5,887 bases of DNA, taken from NCBI GenBank assembly GCA_016184235.1, contig JACPDC010000271.1, positions 1-5,887 of the forward strand, given 5' to 3'. Positions 1 through 5,887 of the stretch are shown here, piece by piece. Positions within the stretch are counted from its first letter, which is position 1, and each line of letters begins with the position of its first letter. The notes beneath the pieces are model-generated. The model worked only from the letters and a program-made list of their open reading frames with translations. It was not told the origin of the DNA and did no database searches. The DNA is from Deltaproteobacteria bacterium. Its GTDB lineage: Bacteria > Desulfobacterota > Binatia > UBA9968. The position numbers and the translations under genes are program-made.

Positions 1-244
1 GATCATGAGCAAGTATCTTCAGACCACGGACCGCGAGGCGCTGGAAGAAACCTTTCGCGAAGTGAGTCTGAAGGTCGTGCCGGAAAAGCCCTATCCCACC
101 CTGCCGGGCATCAAGACGATTCTCGACGAGCTCGGCACCAAGAATCCCAAGGCCAAGGCCGCCCGGCCGGAAGACTTCGTGGACGCGAGCTTCGTCAAGA
201 AGCTGGATGATGACAAAGTCTTCGACCGGCTGTACAAGAGGTAA
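1..244 (+). CDS. ABC transporter substrate-binding protein, NMT1/SsuA-TauA-like, C-terminal fragment
   Basis: This is the 3' end of a gene that begins before the window. The frame is open from position 2, so the ATG at 5 is probably an internal Met and not the start. About 80 codons remain, ending in TAA at 242-244. The residues fit the C-terminal tail of periplasmic solute-binding proteins of the NMT1/THI5-like family: a Pro-Tyr-Pro-Thr followed by Gly-Ile-Lys-Thr-Ile-Leu-Asp-Glu-Leu, then a 'PEDFVDASFVKKL' segment and a terminal Arg-Leu-Tyr-Lys. Family members sit in the periplasm and deliver small organic ligands (pyrimidines, sulfonates, nitrate-like or aromatic compounds) to an ABC permease. 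The signal peptide and ligand pocket lie outside the window, so the ligand is unknown. It converges on the OsmC-like gene with 22 bases between the stops, and I see no clear hairpin terminator in that gap. The family call comes from remembered sequence patterns. Confidence 0.7.
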   Translation, partial: IMSKYLQTTDREALEETFREVSLKVVPEKPYPTLPGIKTILDELGTKNPKAKAARPEDFVDASFVKKLDDDKVFDRLYKR

Positions 245-266
245 ATTTGTCGTTTCCTTCGTTTCT

Positions 267-821
267 CTAGACTGGTTCTCTTACGTCAAACGTCTGGCCG
301 TTGTGCACGAGCTTCCCCGACACGGGCACCGGCGTGCGCAGCGAATTGATCGTATGGCAGCCCTTCTCGATCATCTGCACCAACTCTTGTACTTTCTCCG
401 AGGGCGCCGGGCTCTTGATCTTGAAGACATAAGTCAGGTCACGACAAGCCGGGGAGACGTCCTCCAGCTGCAGCTTGCCGCGAGTGTCGTAGGTCATCCT
501 AATATCCATCTCCGCATCCTCGACCTGAATATCCAATTCCGACGCGTACCGCGTCAGTTGGCTGAACATTCAAAATCCGGCCGCGGCGACGAAGTACTGA
601 AGCGGCGAGGGGGCCTTGCCCCCTCCCCTGCGCGACTTCGCCTCATCGCACTGGATGGTATACTCGCCGACCCTGGCCTCCTTCAATTGATCTTCGACAA
701 GCCGGATGACGGCGCGCTGCACCAGCGTGTATCCTTCCGGACCCGCCTTCGCCCGCTCGCGCTGTTCTTTATGGACCTCCCGAAACTTCGGCAGGTCGAT
801 TCTTCCCCGCGTCTCGCTCAT
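267..821 (-). CDS. OsmC/Ohr-family protein with in-frame TGA at the redox-Cys position (candidate selenoprotein)
   Basis: Read through the TGA at 570-572, this frame gives 184 residues: 83 codons, the TGA as residue 84, then 100 codons to TAG at 267-269. Both halves are OsmC-like and in the same frame. Before the TGA come 'YTIQCDE' (54-60), Gly-Gly-Gly (66-68) and 'APSPLQYFVAAAGF' (70-83), the strand and helix leading to the family's first redox Cys. After it come a beta-rich segment, 'KSPAPSEKVQELV' and Gly-Cys-His (Cys155) before 'LRTPVPV', the usual second-Cys region. Sec84 and Cys155 are 71 residues apart, near the 65-66 between paired Cys in Ohr/OsmC. The family reduces organic hydroperoxides with thiol or lipoyl donors, mostly in the cytoplasm. 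The ATG at 821 has an AGGAGG 5 bases upstream. A SECIS-like hairpin follows the TGA. Sec-containing OsmC-like proteins are known from metagenomic selenoproteome surveys. Ordinary gene callers would split this into two ORFs or call a pseudogene. No selA/B/C/D genes are visible here. Confidence 0.85.
533..561 (-). promoter_or_regulatory. Candidate bacterial SECIS hairpin downstream of TGA
   Basis: On the minus-strand mRNA, starting 9 nt after the TGA, the sequence reads CCAACU-GACGCG-GUA-CGCGUC-GG-AA-UUGG. It folds into a 12-bp stem: CCAA pairs with UUGG, then a two-base AA bulge on the 3' side, then C-G and U-G, then GACGCG with CGCGUC. A GUA loop caps it. The loop lies 21-23 nt after the TGA and begins with G followed by U, echoing the G and U in the loop of the E. 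coli fdhF SECIS bound by SelB. A bSECIS is expected close after the UGA with a G early in its apical loop. The pairing is seen directly in the sequence. SelB recognition is inferred. Confidence 0.75.
570..572 (-). other. In-frame TGA, proposed selenocysteine codon
   Basis: The minus-strand codons run GCG GCC GGA TTT TGA ATG TTC AGC. The TGA falls where OsmC proteins have the conserved Cys ending the 'aalgaC' motif, the classic Cys-to-Sec replacement position. The ATG immediately after it has no Shine-Dalgarno of its own and would begin a protein lacking half the fold, so it is not a convincing start for a separate gene. Confidence 0.8.
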
Positions 822-826
822 GGCTC

Positions 827-832
827 CCTCCT
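827..832 (-). promoter_or_regulatory. Shine-Dalgarno of the OsmC-like gene
   Basis: The minus strand carries a perfect AGGAGG five bases before the ATG at 821. This fixes the start of the 184-residue reading and shows that the N-terminal half (before the TGA) is actively translated. That argues against the downstream half alone being the gene. Confidence 0.8.
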
Positions 833-950
833 GATTATTATTTTGTCTCCGGTTCCCTCACGCCGCATACCTTAGTTCCCAGCCACCAACTTTACAACCT
901 TCTGATCGCAGTTATCTTTCCATTTCCAGAATTTCTCACCCGCCTCACGC

Positions 951-979
951 TTGACAACCAACCATCCCTTTCATATGTC
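951..979 (+). promoter_or_regulatory. Putative sigma-70-type promoter of the hyuA operon
   Basis: A perfect -35 hexamer TTGACA (951-956) is followed after 17 bases by TATGTC (974-979), which matches TATAAT at only its first three positions. An alternative -10 is CATATG at 972-977 with a 15-base spacer. Transcription would start near 985-987 and leave a leader of about 25 nt before the hyuA ribosome site. The rest of the 189-base divergent region (822-1010) shows no clear operator. A weak minus-strand candidate (TTGTAA, 17 bases, TAAGGT) could serve the OsmC gene but is not strong enough to list separately. Confidence 0.4.
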
Positions 980-1000
980 TCCGTAGAGACTTTCCTGAGA

Positions 1001-1005
1001 AAGGA
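1001..1005 (+). promoter_or_regulatory. Ribosome binding site of hyuA-like gene
   Basis: AAGGA lies five bases before the ATG at 1011. It supports that start, which also places the Gly-Val-Asp-Thr-Gly-Gly-Thr motif at the expected distance (residues 10-16) from the N-terminus. Confidence 0.65.
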
Positions 1006-1010
1006 TATCC

Positions 1011-3137
1011 ATGGCGGCGCAGCAGCAGTTCATCGTTGGAGTCGACACCGGGGGGACCTTCACGGACGTCGTGGTCATGAGCGGGGCCGGAGAGGTCTGG
1101 ACGGCGAAGGCGTCGACCACGCCGGACGATTTCTCGCGCGGGGTGATGGATGCGCTCACGGAGGCGGCGAATACCGTCGGCATCGATCGAGACGAGCTCC
1201 TTGGCCGCACTTCCCTCTTCAAGCACGGCAGCACCGTGGCCACCAACGCCCTCATCACCCGCAGCGGTGTCAAGGTCGGCTTCATCACCACCAAAGGGTT
1301 CGAGGACACCACGGAGATCATGCGCGCCATCGGGCGGGTGGACGGGCTCGGCGAGGAGGAGATACGCCACGTCACCTGGGTGACCAAGCCCGAGCCTTTC
1401 GTGCCCAGGGAGCGGATCATCGGGGTGAGGGAGCGGATGGACTACCTGGGCAACGAAATCGTGCCGGTAAACCGGGCGGACGTCATGGCCGCGATCCGCC
1501 GCCTGATCGACGAGGAGAAGGTCGCGGCGATCGCGGTGAGCCTGCTCCACGCCTGGACCAGCCCGGGACACGAGGAAGAGATCCGCAGCCTCGCGCTCGA
1601 GGCGGACCCGTCCCGGAAAGTCTACTGGTCCTTCGGCAGCGCGCTATCCCAGGTGGCCGGAGAGTATGCCCGCGCCAACACCGCCATCATCAATAGCTAT
1701 CTCGGCCCCACTGTAGAGCGCTATCTCAAAGACCTCGAGGCCAAGCTCCGGTCCGGCGGCCTGAAGGGGATCTTTCTCATCATGCAGGGCAACGGCGGCG
1801 GCGCCCACCGCGAGCGCGTCAGCGCCATCGCCAATCTCCAGTCCGGCCCTGCCGGCGGCATGATCGCCTCGGCGCACGTGGCCGGGCTGCTGCGCCATAA
1901 GAATGTCATCACCACGGACATGGGCGGAACGAGCTTCGATGTTGGCCTCATCACCGACGGTTACTGGAGATACGCCCAGGAGCCGATCGTCGAGCGCTTC
2001 CGCATTCTCCAGCCGATCATCGACATCGAGTCGATCGGCGCCGGCGGCGGAACCATCGCCCGGATCGACCCGGACACGAAGAGACTCCTGGTGGGACCGA
2101 AGAGCGCGGGGGCGAGTCCCGGGCCGGTCTGCTACGACGCCGGCGGAGAGGAAGTGACCGTGACCGACGCCGATCTCGCCCTCGGGATCATCGACCCGAA
2201 CTACTTCCTCGGCGGCAAAAAAATCCTCAACAAGAAAAAGACCCTCGGCGCGATCGAGGAAAAGATCGCCCGGCCTCTGCGCTTGAGCGTCACCGAAGCG
2301 GCTGCCGGGATTTTCGACATCGTCAACGCCAAGATGTCGGATCTCATCCGCCGGCAGGTGGTCCGCACGGGCTATCTGCCCGAGGAGTTCGTGATCTACG
2401 TCTTCGGCGGGGCCGGGCCGGTCCATGCCGCGGGATTCGCGGCGGAGCTGGGGGTGAAGAAGATCTTTATCTTTTCCACCTCGCCGGTCTTCTCCGCCTT
2501 CGGGGCGGCTGCAGCGGACGTCATTCACACGCGCGTGATGAGCTGCCAGGTCCTGCTGCCGGCTGATCCGCTGCTCCTCAACAAGAGGCTCGAGTCGATC
2601 GAGGGCGATCTGCGCGAGGTTATGGCGGGGGAGGACTTCAAGAAGGATCAGGTGGAGTTCCGCCGCTTCTTCACCATGCGTTACCGCCGCCAGACGGCCG
2701 GCGTCGAGCTGCCGCTCAGCTGGGACCGCTTCACACAGGGGAGAGTAGCGGAGATGCGCGACAGCTTTGAGAAAAAGTACGAGGAGCTTTACGGCGCCGG
2801 CGCCGGCTATACCAAGGCCGGCATCGAGATCAGCGAGGTCCGCGTGGACGCGGTGGGGCTGGTCGCCAAACCCCGGCTCAAGGCCGCCAGGGCAAGGAAG
2901 GGCTCGATCGCCGGCGCGAGAAAGGGCAGGCGGGAAATCTTTTTTACCCGCCCCGAGCTGAGGCGCATCCACACGCCGGTTTACGATTACAGCCTTCTGG
3001 GGCCCGGCGTCCGCATAAACGGACCCGCGGTGATCGAGCTCCCCTTCACGACAACGCTGGTGCCGCCGGGATTCAAAGTGACGGTGGACAATTATCTGAA
3101 CACCGGCTGTGGGCGATCGGCGAAGAAGGACGAATGA
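1011..3137 (+). CDS. hyuA: Hydantoinase/oxoprolinase A-type subunit (acetone-carboxylase beta-like ATPase)
   Basis: At 708 residues this has the normal full length for HyuA/AcxA proteins. It shows the family's domains in order. The N-terminal Hydant_A_N domain begins with phosphate-binding 'GVDTGGTFTD' (10-19) and 'HGSTVATNALI'. The central hydantoinase A domain has 'NSYLGPTVERYL', 'MQGNGGG', 'GPAGGM', the second phosphate motif 'TTDMGGTSFD' (301-310) and a Gly-Ala-Gly-Gly-Gly-Thr segment. An adenosine-type 'VFGGAGPVHAAG' starts at 464. The C-terminal domain ends in 'GPAVIELPFTTTLVPPG'. Family members use ATP in the cytoplasm, either to open cyclic amides (N-methylhydantoin, 5-oxoproline) or to phosphorylate ketone enolates or bicarbonate for carboxylation (acetone and acetophenone carboxylases). 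The next gene carries a gamma-like zinc ribbon, which favours the carboxylase-type branch, but substrate is unknown. The TGA stop overlaps the next gene's ATG (ATGA), so the two are probably translationally coupled. The symbol is a family name only. Confidence 0.88.
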   Translation: MAAQQQFIVGVDTGGTFTDVVVMSGAGEVWTAKASTTPDDFSRGVMDALTEAANTVGIDRDELLGRTSLFKHGSTVATNALITRSGVKVGFITTKGFEDTTEIMRAIGRVDGLGEEEIRHVTWVTKPEPFVPRERIIGVRERMDYLGNEIVPVNRADVMAAIRRLIDEEKVAAIAVSLLHAWTSPGHEEEIRSLALEADPSRKVYWSFGSALSQVAGEYARANTAIINSYLGPTVERYLKDLEAKLRSGGLKGIFLIMQGNGGGAHRERVSAIANLQSGPAGGMIASAHVAGLLRHKNVITTDMGGTSFDVGLITDGYWRYAQEPIVERFRILQPIIDIESIGAGGGTIARIDPDTKRLLVGPKSAGASPGPVCYDAGGEEVTVTDADLALGIIDPNYFLGGKKILNKKKTLGAIEEKIARPLRLSVTEAAAGIFDIVNAKMSDLIRRQVVRTGYLPEEFVIYVFGGAGPVHAAGFAAELGVKKIFIFSTSPVFSAFGAAAADVIHTRVMSCQVLLPADPLLLNKRLESIEGDLREVMAGEDFKKDQVEFRRFFTMRYRRQTAGVELPLSWDRFTQGRVAEMRDSFEKKYEELYGAGAGYTKAGIEISEVRVDAVGLVAKPRLKAARARKGSIAGARKGRREIFFTRPELRRIHTPVYDYSLLGPGVRINGPAVIELPFTTTLVPPGFKVTVDNYLNTGCGRSAKKDE

Positions 3138-5287
3138 CGCTGCAGCGCGTGACCGCCTCCCCCATCGTCTCCCAGGGAGGGGAGTGCATGAGCTCCTTCT
3201 ACGATTCCCAAGGAACCATGGTGCTCGCCTGCTCCGGACACCTGCGCTTCGCCGCCGCCACCTCGGACGCGATCAAGAGCATGATCCAGTGGTTCAGCAA
3301 ATCCCCCGGCTTTCACGACGGCGATCAGTTCTTCTTCAACGATCCCTACGTGGCCGGATCGCACACCTACGACATGATGATCATCAAGCCGATCTTTTAC
3401 CGGGACCGGCTCATCGCCTGGACCGCGACCAGCACGCACACCGCCGACACCGGCGGGCTCCTGCGCGGCGGCGCCTACGAAGTCCACCACGAGGGGATCC
3501 GCATCATGGGGCTTAAATTGGTGGAGCGCGGCGAATTCCGGGAGGATGTCTTCAAGTCGCTCACCGAGCAGTGCCGGGACCCGCAGTATGTCGGCCTCGA
3601 TTTGAAGGCGATGGTCGCGGGCAACAACGTCTGCGCCAAACGCTACCTCGGCCTGGTGGAAAAGTTCGGCTTGGGCTTCGTGCAGGCGGCCGGGGAAAAG
3701 ATGATCGAGGATTCGGAGAACAAGGCGCGGGCCAAGCTCCGCTCCCTGCCCGACGGCACCTGGATGGCGCGCCAGTATGTCACCACGCTCGACCGCAAGA
3801 CGCGCAAGTCCGTGGGCCAGCAGCTCTTCTGCGCCATGACCAAACGGGGCGACGAGCTGTGCTTCGATCTCACCGGCACGAGCCCGCAGACCGACACGGA
3901 TCACAACTCCACCCTGCCGAGCACGCTCGCCCACCTCGCGCTCGCGCTCACCAACACGCTCTTCTGGGACGTCCCCTGGAGCGACGGGAAGATGCGGCCG
4001 GTGAAGGTCACCGTGCCCGAAGGAACGATTCTCAACTGCCGCTATCCCGCCGCCTGCGGCGCGGCCCCGCGCATCGGCAGCGTCCTGGTGTCGACCGTGT
4101 GCGAGTGCGTCGCCAAGATGCTCTATGCCGCGGGCCGCTACGACGATGTCAACTGCTCCACCACCGGCAATCTCGAATACGTGGGCGGGCCGGGCTATTT
4201 CTACGGCGGCCACACGCGCGAGGGGATTCGAGTCGCCCAGGGGCTCTACGACATCCACGGCGCGGGCATGGGGGCTTCTCCCCAGCGGGACGGAGTGAAC
4301 ACCGGGGGACACATGAATATCCCCTCCGCCGGCATCAGCGACATCGAGCAAACCGAGATGCAGTATCCGTTTCTCTATGTAACCCGCGGCCACAATTGCG
4401 ACGGCAGCGGCTTCGGCCGGTTCCGCGGCGGGCTGGGGAGCTACCGGATCTATCTCATTTACGGCTCGCAGGATTGCAGCGTGGACTACAAGCCCTACGG
4501 CGGCATCGCGCAGGGAGGATTCGGATTGTTCGGCGGCTATTCCACGGGGATCAGCGCCACCCGGCTCATGGCGCAGGCCGGCCTCGAGATGATCGAGAGG
4601 GTAAAAAACGGCGACTACCCGGACGCGCAATCGATCCGGAAAGGGGAGTGGGGAAAGCTCTACTATCCGGAGGGAGTCCCGGAGCGGATCGCGCTGCCCG
4701 AAGGGAGTCTGCTGGTGGACTACGTGGCAGGCGGAGGAGGCCTCGGCGATCCGCTGGATCGGGATCCGGCCGCGGTGCTGCGCGACTATGGGAGGGGCTG
4801 GGCGAGCCGGGAGATCGCCGAGCGGATCTACGGCGTGGTGCTGGATACCAAGGGCAAGAGCGTAAACAGCGCGGCGACCGAGGAGAAGCGCAAGGCGATC
4901 CGCGCGAGCCGCCTGCGTGAAGGCAAGCCCGCCTCTGGAAAGATCAGCTCTTTGCAGGGCGCGGCGGGAACGAGCTGGCGCACGGCGCGGCGCTTCCACG
5001 CGGCGCTCGAGATCGCCGCCGATGGCGGCGGCTCCGCGATTCGCTGCTCGCGCTGCGGCCATCTCTTCTGCACAGCCGAAGAGAACTACAAGCTCCATGC
5101 CCTGCATCGCGTCGTAGACCTGAATGATTTCATGCCCTATCCCCTGCCGTCCGGGGAGCCCTACTACGGCGAGTACCACGAATATTTCTGTCCGGGCTGC
5201 GCCACCCAGCTCCAGGTCGATCTCGTCTGCCCGATGCTGGGCGGCGAGGCGATCCTGTGGGACACCCGCATCCGGCAAGCGCGGTAG
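3134..5287 (+). CDS. hyuB: Hydantoinase B/acetone-carboxylase alpha-type subunit fused to gamma-like zinc ribbon
   Basis: 717 residues from the ATG that overlaps the hyuA stop. The HyuB core runs to about residue 610. It includes 'FFNDPYVAGSHTYD' with His77 and Asp80, 'STHTADTGG' with His102, 'NNVCAKRYL', 'LPDGTW', 'GGGGLGDP' (533-540) and a 'YGVVLD...TEEKR' tail. His77/Asp80/His102 have the same +3/+22 spacing as the Mn ligands I recall for acetone carboxylase alpha (His150, Asp153, His175). That suggests a metal carboxylation centre. Residues ~635-717 form an added domain with Cys638-x2-Cys641 and Cys686-x2-Cys689 and 'FCPGCATQL', resembling the acetone/acetophenone carboxylase gamma subunit zinc site. 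The N-terminus is uncertain. The ATG falls inside a motif ('RMTLQRVTASPI') that normally lies 20 or more residues into the protein, and in-frame codons upstream continue the homology. A weak AAGGA sits three bases before the ATG. A hydantoinase role cannot be excluded. Confidence 0.85.
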   Translation: MTLQRVTASPIVSQGGECMSSFYDSQGTMVLACSGHLRFAAATSDAIKSMIQWFSKSPGFHDGDQFFFNDPYVAGSHTYDMMIIKPIFYRDRLIAWTATSTHTADTGGLLRGGAYEVHHEGIRIMGLKLVERGEFREDVFKSLTEQCRDPQYVGLDLKAMVAGNNVCAKRYLGLVEKFGLGFVQAAGEKMIEDSENKARAKLRSLPDGTWMARQYVTTLDRKTRKSVGQQLFCAMTKRGDELCFDLTGTSPQTDTDHNSTLPSTLAHLALALTNTLFWDVPWSDGKMRPVKVTVPEGTILNCRYPAACGAAPRIGSVLVSTVCECVAKMLYAAGRYDDVNCSTTGNLEYVGGPGYFYGGHTREGIRVAQGLYDIHGAGMGASPQRDGVNTGGHMNIPSAGISDIEQTEMQYPFLYVTRGHNCDGSGFGRFRGGLGSYRIYLIYGSQDCSVDYKPYGGIAQGGFGLFGGYSTGISATRLMAQAGLEMIERVKNGDYPDAQSIRKGEWGKLYYPEGVPERIALPEGSLLVDYVAGGGGLGDPLDRDPAAVLRDYGRGWASREIAERIYGVVLDTKGKSVNSAATEEKRKAIRASRLREGKPASGKISSLQGAAGTSWRTARRFHAALEIAADGGGSAIRCSRCGHLFCTAEENYKLHALHRVVDLNDFMPYPLPSGEPYYGEYHEYFCPGCATQLQVDLVCPMLGGEAILWDTRIRQAR
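5034..5284 (+). other. Fused C-terminal zinc-ribbon domain (acetone carboxylase gamma-like)
   Basis: This segment of the hyuB-like gene encodes two CxxC pairs 44 residues apart (Cys641 to Cys686). They flank an acidic and aromatic stretch with 'YYGEYHEYFCPGC', followed by 'LGGEAILWDTRI'. In acetone and acetophenone carboxylases a small separate gamma subunit carries this type of four-Cys zinc site. Here it is joined to the alpha-like core by a basic, Ala/Ser-rich linker (about residues 590-632). The zinc ligands are inferred from spacing. The match to the gamma subunit is from memory and not from a search. Confidence 0.65.
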
Positions 5288-5291
5288 ATCC

Positions 5292-5887
5292 ATGAGTCTC
5301 AGGGGAAAAACCGCTATCGTCGGCATCGGCGAGACGCCGGCGGACCGGCTGGGCGCAAAGGCCGGCGAGCCGCGGAAATTCACCGCCGAATACCTCTCCT
5401 GGGCCGTGCGGCTCGCCCTCGAAGACGCGGGCCTCACAAAAAAGGATTTCGACGGCCAGGGGCTCGCCGCGATCTACACCACCAACCACTCCCAGCCGTT
5501 TTGGCCGGAGGAGGCGGCGGCGATCCTGGGAATCTCGCCGGCCGTCTCCCTGGCCGGAGGAAACGGCGGGGCGAGCGCGGTCTCTCTGTTGGGGCACGCC
5601 GCCGCCATGATCGGCGCCGGGATCGTCGATCTCATCCTGGTGGTCTCGGCGGCAGCGCCGTTCAGCGAGCGCGGCCGGACAAGAGCGGAGCCGGCGGATA
5701 CGCGCGACTTCGAGATGCCTTTCGGGGTCATGGGGCCCAACTGCAAGATCTCCTTCGTCATGAGCCGCTACATGCACGAGTCCGGGATGGCGGCGGATCA
5801 TTTCGGCAAGATCGCCGTCACCGCGCGCTACCACGCCACGCTCAATCCCGACGCCTATCTGAGAAAGCCGCTGACGCTCGACGAGTA
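5292..5887 (+). CDS. Thiolase-like (SCP-x/acetyl-CoA acetyltransferase family) protein, N-terminal part
   Basis: The frame stays open from the ATG at 5292 to the window end (198 codons seen; the family is usually ~380-400 residues, so about half is missing). 'MSLRGKTAIVGIGETP' is the typical start of lipid-transfer (SCP-x-like) thiolases and supports this ATG despite the lack of a clear Shine-Dalgarno. Further matches are 'ALEDAGL' (42-48), a Gly-rich turn 'GGNGGASAV' (89-97), 'AGIVDLILVV' and 'GKIAVTARYHATLNP' (172-186). Where classical thiolases have the nucleophilic Cys (about residues 88-93) this protein has Ala-Gly-Gly-Asn-Gly-Gly. The only Cys visible is 151. Such Cys-less relatives include the retro-aldolase Ltp2 group, which works with a DUF35/OB-fold zinc partner. 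Such a gene may lie just downstream, outside this window. It starts four bases after the hyuB stop, so it belongs to the same operon. It probably acts in the cytoplasm on a CoA ester, substrate unknown. Confidence 0.85.
   Translation, partial: MSLRGKTAIVGIGETPADRLGAKAGEPRKFTAEYLSWAVRLALEDAGLTKKDFDGQGLAAIYTTNHSQPFWPEEAAAILGISPAVSLAGGNGGASAVSLLGHAAAMIGAGIVDLILVVSAAAPFSERGRTRAEPADTRDFEMPFGVMGPNCKISFVMSRYMHESGMAADHFGKIAVTARYHATLNPDAYLRKPLTLDE

Noticed and set aside
245..266. Bidirectional terminator between the two convergent genes
   Set aside because: The 22-base gap holds no stem-loop followed by a T run on either strand.
541..555. GACGCG-TAC-CGCGTC inverted repeat as a DNA operator or attachment site
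   Set aside because: It lies inside a coding region at the distance from the TGA expected for a SECIS element, and no second copy was seen in the window. The RNA hairpin reading explains it better.
267..569. Minus-strand 100-codon ORF as an independent short OsmC gene
   Set aside because: It has no ribosome site before its ATG and would lack the N-terminal strands and first redox residue of the fold. It is better explained as the part after a Sec codon.
267..821. OsmC-like gene as a pseudogene with a nonsense mutation
   Set aside because: There is one lesion only, exactly at the redox Cys, with a SECIS-like hairpin after it and intact sequence on both sides. This is not fully excluded without evidence for Sec machinery.
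207..875. 222-codon plus-strand open frame across the OsmC region
   Set aside because: It overlaps the end of the substrate-binding protein and is fully antisense to the OsmC-like gene. The residues resemble no family, and the minus-strand reading is supported by homology and an AGGAGG site.
1644..2972. 442-codon minus-strand open frame opposite hyuA
   Set aside because: Same GC-driven shadow: no recognisable motif, and the opposite strand has clear full-length HyuA motifs.
3092..5437. Long (781-codon) open frame on the minus strand opposite hyuB
   Set aside because: It is antisense to a well-matched HyuB protein, is Arg/Ala/His/Asp-rich low-complexity in character, matches no family I know, and arises from high-GC codon bias. 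It also spans two real plus-strand genes.

Overview
The window is GC-rich, densely coding bacterial DNA with consistent Shine-Dalgarno sites. The gene content (a thiamine-precursor/NMT1-type ABC substrate-binding protein, an OsmC-family protein, hydantoinase/acetone-carboxylase-type subunits and an SCP-x-like thiolase) suggests an uncultured soil or sediment proteobacterium-like lineage (former Deltaproteobacteria, Tectomicrobia, Rokubacteria or similar). That placement is inference from gene content only.

Layout. (1) Positions 1-244, plus strand: the last ~80 codons of a periplasmic ABC substrate-binding protein. (2) Positions 267-821, minus strand, convergent with it: an OsmC/Ohr-family gene whose frame is interrupted once, by a TGA exactly where the family carries its first redox cysteine. 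Right after that TGA the mRNA can fold into a 12-bp hairpin with a G-first apical loop, as expected of a bacterial SECIS element. I read this as one 184-residue selenoprotein and not as two ORFs or a pseudogene. It is the most interesting feature here. (3) Positions 822-1010: a divergent intergenic region with a plausible sigma-70-type promoter for the plus-strand operon. (4) Positions 1011 to the window end, plus strand: a tight operon. It holds a HyuA/acetone-carboxylase-beta-type ATPase subunit, a HyuB/acetone-carboxylase-alpha-type subunit with a gamma-subunit-like zinc ribbon fused to its C-terminus (ATGA overlap with hyuA), and, four bases later, the 5' part of a thiolase-like gene that runs off the window.

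How they may work together. HyuA would activate substrate and/or bicarbonate with ATP, and HyuB would carry the Mn-type carboxylation or hydrolysis centre (its His-x2-Asp ... His spacing equals the one I recall for acetone carboxylase). The fused zinc ribbon would replace the separate gamma subunit. The thiolase-like protein would act on a CoA-ester product, though its usual N-terminal catalytic cysteine appears to be absent. The substrate (a ketone, a hydantoin or another cyclic amide) cannot be told from sequence. The OsmC selenoprotein is divergently transcribed and probably has an independent role in peroxide or thiol stress.
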